Below are positions 5,831 to 10,164 of a stretch of DNA of 10,164 bases, in pieces. The stretch is from Hyphomicrobiales bacterium (lineage in GTDB: Bacteria > Pseudomonadota > Alphaproteobacteria > Rhizobiales > Aestuariivirgaceae). The translations under genes were made by a program, and so were the position numbers. The notes below the pieces were generated by a model that made no database searches, was not told where the DNA came from, and saw nothing but the letters and a program-made list of their open reading frames with translations. The stretch spans positions 1-10,164 of the forward strand of contig JALWJW010000387.1 of the NCBI GenBank assembly GCA_026996935.1, written 5' to 3'. Positions within the stretch are counted from its first letter, which is position 1. The number at the start of each line of letters is the position of its first letter.

Positions 5831-7326
5831 ATTTTGCCCGTTGCAGTTTTAGGCAATTCCTCAACAAACTCAATCCAGCGCGGATATTTCCACTTTCCGA
5901 TTGAATCTTTAACATGGCTTTGTAATTCCTTGCAAAGCTGCAGCGAACCCTCACCGGTTTTCAAAACCACAAAGGCCTTGGGCTTAATCAATTCAGCCTC
6001 ATCTTCATGGGCCACCACAGCCGCCTCAAGCACCTGAACATGAGCAATCAGAGCTGATTCAACTTCAAACGGGGAAACCCAGATCCCCGAGACTTTGAAC
6101 ATATCATCGGTGCGCCCGCAATAATGATAATACCCGTCTTCATCCAACGTATATTTATCACCCGTTCGCGTCCAGACACCTTCAAAAGTCGCGCGGGTTT
6201 TTTCGCGTTGGTTCCAATATCCCTCAGCCGCCGAACCACCTGAAACACAAAGTTCGCCAATCTCACCAACCCCAAGTATTTGCCCTGCTTCATCAACCAA
6301 CTTCAAACGATAGCCATCAATTTCACGACCCGATGTACCATAACGAATTTCACCCGGGGTATTGGAAAGAAAAATATGCAGCATCTCTGTTGACCCGATA
6401 CCATCAATAATATCAACACCAAATTTTGTCAGCCACTGCTCTCCAACATCTTTGGGCAAAGCTTCACCGGCTGAAACACATAATCTTAAGTTTTCAAGCT
6501 CAGGTGATGACACACAGGTTTCATCCGCCAGCATCGCCGCGTATAAAGTGGGCACGCCAAAATAAAGCGATACTTTGTGCTGCTTTAAAAGCTGAAACAC
6601 ATCTTGCGGTGTTGGTCGACCCGGCAACAAAATTGTAGTGGCCCCCACCGACATTGGAAAGCTGATTGCATTACCAAGCCCATAGGCAAAAAAACATTTC
6701 GCTGCTGAAAAACACACATCTTCATGGCGAACACCTAAAACATTTTTACCATAGGTGTCAGCAGTAAAAGCCATGGCTGTTTGAATATGTTTGGTTCCTT
6801 TTGGCTGTCCTGTAGACCCGGATGAATAAAGCCAAAAGGCCACTTCATCAGGACTGGTTTCTACCGTTTTAAACTCTGATCCCTGCCCGCCAAGCAAATC
6901 ATCGAATGACTGAAGTTCTTCAATATGGCCATCAACAATAATTATATTTTCAAGACTGGCGATCTCACCCAGGACAGGGGCAACAACATCATACAAAACA
7001 GCCGACACGAACAGCACTTTGGCTCGACAATCCTTGAGCATATAACGATACTGTTCAGTAACCAGCAACGTATTAAAAGCAACAGGAATAACCCCTGCAC
7101 GCACCGCCCCGAAAAACGCAATCGGCCAATTTATGGTATCCAGCATAAGCAAGGCAACACGGTCTTCTTGTTTCAAACCCAGACTCTTTAGCGCATTGGC
7201 CATTTGACAACTTGATTGTTGCAAGTCAGCATATGTTAGAGTGCGCTCTGGATCGATGAAAGCAGCTTTTTCCCCATAGCCTTTTTCAACATTAGTATCG
7301 ATAAAATCGTCGGCCAAATTATACAT
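5806..7326 (-). CDS. bclA: Benzoate-CoA ligase family protein
   Basis: This 506-residue ATP-dependent enzyme activates benzoate or a related aromatic acid to its CoA thioester through an acyl-AMP. ANL-superfamily motifs are complete: YSSGSTGQPKGT at 167-178 (P-loop), IDGIGSTEMLH at 307-317, TRTGDKY at 386-392, the hinge region CGRTDDMFKVSG at 403-414, and TATGKIQRFKL at 494-504 with catalytic Lys498. FFAYGLGN at 212-219 and EMLHIFLSN at 314-322 are the segments typical of the benzoate-CoA ligase branch rather than of acetyl- or fatty acyl-CoA ligases. The 4-hydroxybenzoate and 2-aminobenzoate ligases are close relatives, so the exact acid is uncertain. The ATG has GAGG at 7333-7336. The gene lies 85 bases after livF on the same strand, probably as the last gene of the importer operon. 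The N-terminus is a few residues shorter than usual. Confidence 0.9.
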   Translation of the reverse strand: MYNLADDFIDTNVEKGYGEKAAFIDPERTLTYADLQQSSCQMANALKSLGLKQEDRVALLMLDTINWPIAFFGAVRAGVIPVAFNTLLVTEQYRYMLKDCRAKVLFVSAVLYDVVAPVLGEIASLENIIIVDGHIEELQSFDDLLGGQGSEFKTVETSPDEVAFWLYSSGSTGQPKGTKHIQTAMAFTADTYGKNVLGVRHEDVCFSAAKCFFAYGLGNAISFPMSVGATTILLPGRPTPQDVFQLLKQHKVSLYFGVPTLYAAMLADETCVSSPELENLRLCVSAGEALPKDVGEQWLTKFGVDIIDGIGSTEMLHIFLSNTPGEIRYGTSGREIDGYRLKLVDEAGQILGVGEIGELCVSGGSAAEGYWNQREKTRATFEGVWTRTGDKYTLDEDGYYHYCGRTDDMFKVSGIWVSPFEVESALIAHVQVLEAAVVAHEDEAELIKPKAFVVLKTGEGSLQLCKELQSHVKDSIGKWKYPRWIEFVEELPKTATGKIQRFKLRG

Positions 7327-7411
7327 TTCTTACCTCATCAAAATGCTTCATATTTTGTTTGAAACCCAAACACTGCTAGAAGCGCCAGTTTATCAATACT
7401 TCAATCAACCC

Positions 7412-8113
7412 CTATACCCCAAGATAGCGTTGTTGCAATTTCACATCAGCCTGAAGATCATCTGATGTGCCTGTCCAGACAACTTTACCTTTTTCAATAA
7501 TCACATGACGATCAGCCAGTTTAATCAAGTCGGCAACATTTTTATCAACCACCAGAATCGATAATCCATTATCACGAATTTGCCCAAGCGAGTGCCAGAT
7601 TTTTTCACGAATAAGCGGTGCCAATCCTTCGGTTGCCTCATCAAGAATAAGCAATTGCGGATTGGTCATTAAAGCCCGGCCAATCGCCAGCATCTGCTGT
7701 TCCCCACCTGATAGCAAATTGCCCATGGAATGAACTCGCTCAGCCAATTCAGGAAACATGTCAAAAATCATTTCCAATGACCACGGGTGGTCATTTTTCT
7801 GATGGTTACTTGCTGTGGCAACCAGATTTTCTCTTACCGTTAAATTGGGAAAAATCTGCCGTCCTTCCGGCACCAGCCCAATCCCTAAATTAGCTGTTTT
7901 AAAAGAGGGCAGTTTGGTTATTTCAACCCCTTCAAACTTTATTGATCCGCTCGAAGGAGACACAATGCCCATAATAGAATTAATCGTTGTGGTTTTGCCC
8001 ATGCCATTGCGGCCAAGAAGCGTAACCACCTCACCGCGCTTAACTGAAAAACCGATACCAAACAACGCCTGACTTGTTCCATAAAATGCCTTAATACCGT
8101 CAAGAGATAACAT
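7412..8113 (-). CDS. livF: ABC importer ATP-binding protein, LivF type
   Basis: This is a 233-residue cytoplasmic ATPase, one of the two that drive a HAAT-family importer. Walker A is GRNGMGKTT at 34-42, the Q-loop region is VPEGRQIFPNLTVRENL at 81-97, the signature is LSGGEQQ at 134-140, and Walker B is LLILDEATEG at 154-163. The switch position, His in most ABC proteins and usually Gln in LivF, reads VVDKNVADL (188-196) with Lys191 here. The length and the LTVRENL block distinguish it from LivG. Its ATG follows the livG TAA without a gap, so translation is coupled. Next to a benzoate-CoA ligase, an aromatic acid is a likelier cargo than leucine or valine; this is inference from context. Confidence 0.93.
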   Translation of the reverse strand: MLSLDGIKAFYGTSQALFGIGFSVKRGEVVTLLGRNGMGKTTTINSIMGIVSPSSGSIKFEGVEITKLPSFKTANLGIGLVPEGRQIFPNLTVRENLVATASNHQKNDHPWSLEMIFDMFPELAERVHSMGNLLSGGEQQMLAIGRALMTNPQLLILDEATEGLAPLIREKIWHSLGQIRDNGLSILVVDKNVADLIKLADRHVIIEKGKVVWTGTSDDLQADVKLQQRYLGV

Positions 8114-8860
8114 TTACATATCCCCCAGATAAGCATGACGAACATCCTGGTTTTCACGAATTTCCTGCGGCGTTCCCGTTGCAATAATGCGCCCATATAC
8201 CAAAACCGAAATACGGTTGGCCAAAGCAAAAACCGCATCCATGTCATGTTCAACCAAAAGTATCGATTTTTTACCGTTCAAGGCTTTGAGCGTTTCAACC
8301 ATGCTTACACTTTCACTTGGGCCCATGCCCGCCATCGGTTCGTCCAACAGCAAAAGTTCAGGTTTGGTGGCCAGCGCCACCGCAATTTCAATTTGCCGCC
8401 GCTCACCATGCGATAAAGCACTGACAATTGTATCAGCTTTATCATCCAAGTGGGCATCTCTTAAAATTTCCATCGCAGGGGCCCGAAGCCGTTCAAGAGT
8501 ACGGGCCGGTTTCCAGAATTTAAATGAATGACCATCTTGAGCCTGTACCGCCAGCGCCACATTATCCAAAACACTCATCGACATCACCAGACTGGTAATT
8601 TGAAAAGACCGCGCCAGCCCCAAATGACAGCGCTTTTGGACTGGCAATTTTGTAATATTCTGTCCGTTAAAAATAATCCGTCCGGAGTCTGGTTTAAGAC
8701 CACCGGAAAGTTGAGAAATCAGCGTGGTTTTACCTGCCCCATTAGGACCGATAATAGCATGGGTCTCATTGCGTTTTACATCAATACAGACATTATCTGT
8801 TGCTCGTACGCCGCCAAAACTTTTAGCCAGATTATCAATTTGAAGAATCACATCACTCAT
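8114..8860 (-). CDS. livG: ABC importer ATP-binding protein, LivG type
   Basis: This is a 248-residue ATPase that pairs with LivF on the permease dimer. Walker A is GPNGAGKTT at 38-46, the LivG-type Q-loop block is GLARSFQIT at 81-89, the signature is LSHGERRQ at 149-156, Walker B is LLLLDEPMAG at 169-178, and the switch His205 lies in VEHDMD. The C-terminus (GTPQEIRENQDVRHAYLG) is the usual LivG tail. The frame stays open for another 52 codons upstream to 9016, but that part overlaps livM and has no LivG similarity. The ATG at 8860 has AGGA 7 bases upstream and begins the family's normal N-terminus. It overlaps the end of livM by 8 bases. Confidence 0.95.
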   Translation of the reverse strand: MSDVILQIDNLAKSFGGVRATDNVCIDVKRNETHAIIGPNGAGKTTLISQLSGGLKPDSGRIIFNGQNITKLPVQKRCHLGLARSFQITSLVMSMSVLDNVALAVQAQDGHSFKFWKPARTLERLRAPAMEILRDAHLDDKADTIVSALSHGERRQIEIAVALATKPELLLLDEPMAGMGPSESVSMVETLKALNGKKSILLVEHDMDAVFALANRISVLVYGRIIATGTPQEIRENQDVRHAYLGDM

Positions 8861-9833
8861 TGGATTGTCCTGGACGTTTTTGCCTTTCAAACCAGCGGGC
8901 GATACCCGTGCGCCCAAACAGGACGGCCAGAATGAGCATGATACCAAATGGCAAATGCCAGTAAATGGTAAAACCCGATAAAACTTTTTCCAAAACAACA
9001 AAAACCGCCGCACCAATCACTGGCCCGATAGTCGTACCACCGCCGCCAAGAATAACCATAAAGATCAATTCACCCGACCGGGTCCAATCAATCAGTTCAG
9101 GGAAAATAAAGCTCTCTGAATTGGCAAAAAGCGCCCCGGCCAATCCGCACATAGCCCCTGAAATCACATAAGCAGTTAATCGATAAGCAAAGGTATTATA
9201 GCCAATTGCAGCCATGCGTTCTTCGTTGTCTTTTGCCCCCTGCAACACCAAGCCAAACCGCGAATTAACAATACGATTCACCAGATAAAGGCAACCAAGT
9301 AAAATAATAAAACTCAACAAAAACATATGAACCGGGTTATCCAATGAGATGAACGGGATTTGTGACCGCTCGTCAATCGTTAGCCCATCATCACCACCAT
9401 ACGTATCAAGCGCCAATAAAAAATAAAACATCATCTGGGAAAATGCCAAAGTAATCATAATGAAATGAATACCTCGGGTACGTAAAGAAATGGCACCGGT
9501 AATCAGCGCAAATAACGCTGATAAAATCACCGCCAAAACAATATGAAAAAAGCCGTTACTGCTGGCAATAAAGTCTAGCTCTCCATAAACTGCATGATAA
9601 GAAGGAATACCAACCGCATACGCTCCAATGCCAAAAAACACCGCATGGCCAAACGATACCATACCACCATAACCCAGGATCAGATTAAGACTGGTCGCGG
9701 CAATCGCAAAACACACCAGTTTGGTCGCCAGACTCAGATAGTCTGACCCCGACCAATACATCATTAAAGGTACCGTACCGAGCAATCCCAATACAATAAA
9801 CGTCAACGCCCTGTTTTTAAGAAACACGCCCAT
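8853..9833 (-). CDS. livM: ABC importer permease, LivM type
   Basis: This 326-residue inner-membrane protein is one half of the transport channel of a HAAT importer. It has about eight to ten hydrophobic segments, for example 10-26, 36-54, 97-117, 122-142 and 168-186. The family block GYGGMVSFGHAVFFGIGAYA lies at 54-73. The cytoplasmic loop SRFGLVLQGAKDNEERMAAIG at 191-211 is the EAA-like coupling site for the ATPases, and ILGGGGTTIGPVIGA lies at 261-275. The C-terminus is short and polar (RQKRPGQSNE). The ATG overlaps the livH stop by one base (TAATG), and the end overlaps livG by 8 bases, so livH-M-G-F form one translational unit. Confidence 0.95.
   Translation of the reverse strand: MGVFLKNRALTFIVLGLLGTVPLMMYWSGSDYLSLATKLVCFAIAATSLNLILGYGGMVSFGHAVFFGIGAYAVGIPSYHAVYGELDFIASSNGFFHIVLAVILSALFALITGAISLRTRGIHFIMITLAFSQMMFYFLLALDTYGGDDGLTIDERSQIPFISLDNPVHMFLLSFIILLGCLYLVNRIVNSRFGLVLQGAKDNEERMAAIGYNTFAYRLTAYVISGAMCGLAGALFANSESFIFPELIDWTRSGELIFMVILGGGGTTIGPVIGAAVFVVLEKVLSGFTIYWHLPFGIMLILAVLFGRTGIARWFERQKRPGQSNE
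8868..8871 (-). promoter_or_regulatory. Ribosome-binding site that sets the livG start
   Basis: AGGA on the minus strand lies 7 bases before the ATG at 8860, inside the 3' end of livM. It supports the 248-residue LivG over the 300-residue open frame that begins at 9016. Confidence 0.75.
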
Positions 9834-10164
9834 TAATTACGCGCCTTTGGTGGAAATAGCCCTTGGGGCTTAAGCGCTAATACAACAGCCATCAGCAAAT
9901 AAATCAACATTGCAGAAACTGCCGGTGCCGACGTTTCAGCCGCATCATTCGACATGAATAATTTAAAGATTGTATCAAGATATGAACGCCCCAGAGTATC
10001 AATTAAACCAATTAAAATAGCGGCAATAAATGCCCCCTTCATCGAGCCGACACCACCAACAACAATCACCACAAATGCCGTAATGATAATTTGGTTACCC
10101 ATACCAATTGAAGCCTCCGAAATCGGTGAAATCAGCATCCCCGCAATACCGGCGAGAACCGCGC
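9833..10164 (-). CDS. livH: ABC importer permease, LivH type (5' end outside window)
   Basis: This is the C-terminal 109 residues of the second permease subunit; the frame remains open to the right edge. It begins AVLAGIAG followed by MLISPI, the usual LivH segment. The block VVIVVGGVGSMKGAFIAA and GLIDTLGRSY follow, and a last membrane segment ends in the typical ALKPQGLFPP. The Met at 10138 is internal, not the start, because the eight codons before it already match LivH. The rest of the gene, and probably the substrate-binding protein and the operon promoter, lie outside the window. Confidence 0.93.
   Translation of the reverse strand, partial: AVLAGIAGMLISPISEASIGMGNQIIITAFVVIVVGGVGSMKGAFIAAILIGLIDTLGRSYLDTIFKLFMSNDAAETSAPAVSAMLIYLLMAVVLALKPQGLFPPKARN

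Noticed and set aside
7939..8253. A 104-codon minus-strand frame across the livG/livF junction
   Set aside because: It is an out-of-frame shadow of two intact ATPase genes, with unlikely composition and no motif.
8528..8935. A 135-codon plus-strand open frame opposite livG
   Set aside because: It is antisense to an intact gene whose motifs explain the sequence; there is no recognisable domain.
8861..9016. A 52-codon in-frame upstream extension of livG without a stop
   Set aside because: It lies wholly inside livM in another frame, has no LivG similarity, and the ATG at 8860 has its own AGGA and the normal LivG N-terminus.
1..10164. Mobile elements, CRISPR arrays, tRNAs, defence systems or a novel multigene system
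   Set aside because: I read both strands and saw no transposase, integrase, spaced direct repeats, tRNA-like fold or unknown gene cluster; nearly all of the DNA is explained by known families.

Overview
The window looks like ordinary chromosome from a low-GC alphaproteobacterium, most likely of the order Hyphomicrobiales (Rhizobiales). The evidence is the linkage of an esterase-like phytase protein, rpmB and a DUF3108 protein, the def-fmt-truA order, an alphaproteobacterial type of GAPDH, and promoters of the TTGAC-N17-TAT type. The base composition is AT-richer than in most soil rhizobia, so a marine or other free-living lineage is possible. The genus cannot be named from this sequence.

Left part (1-2380): a secreted esterase-like phytase-domain protein enters from the left edge, its N-terminus outside the window. 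It converges with a 4-base overlap on rpmB (ribosomal protein L28, minus strand). rpmB has a strong promoter and a leader of roughly 80 nt. A 332-base divergent intergenic region separates rpmB from a secreted DUF3108 protein of unknown function. A perfect 10-bp hairpin terminator closes the region and mainly serves gap from the other side.

Middle (2380-5830): gap (GAPDH) stands alone on the minus strand, without the usual alphaproteobacterial partners tkt, pgk or fba beside it. Divergent from it is a tight plus-strand operon, def-fmt-truA, with junctions of a 1-base overlap and a 2-base gap. def and fmt handle N-formylmethionine at the two ends of translation: Fmt formylates the initiator tRNA and peptide deformylase removes the formyl group. 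TruA makes pseudouridine in the tRNA anticodon arm.

Right part (5806-10164): a minus-strand catabolic cluster is transcribed towards truA in the order livH (partial)-livM-livG-livF-ligase. It encodes the two permeases and two ATPases of a branched-chain-amino-acid/aromatic type (HAAT) ABC importer, followed by a benzoate-CoA ligase family enzyme. The permease and ATPase genes overlap or abut; the ligase follows after 85 bases. The simplest reading is uptake of an aromatic acid followed by its activation to the CoA thioester. The ring-attacking enzymes and the binding protein would lie beyond the right edge. The ligase gene overlaps the end of truA by 25 bases, tail to tail, with no visible terminator between them.

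I found no mobile element, CRISPR array, tRNA, prophage or clearly new system. The points most worth a second look are the aromatic importer-ligase unit, the abrupt truA/ligase junction, the mixed cofactor pocket of GAPDH, the inverted repeat across the gap promoter, the lysine at the switch position of LivF, and the uncharacterised DUF3108 protein.
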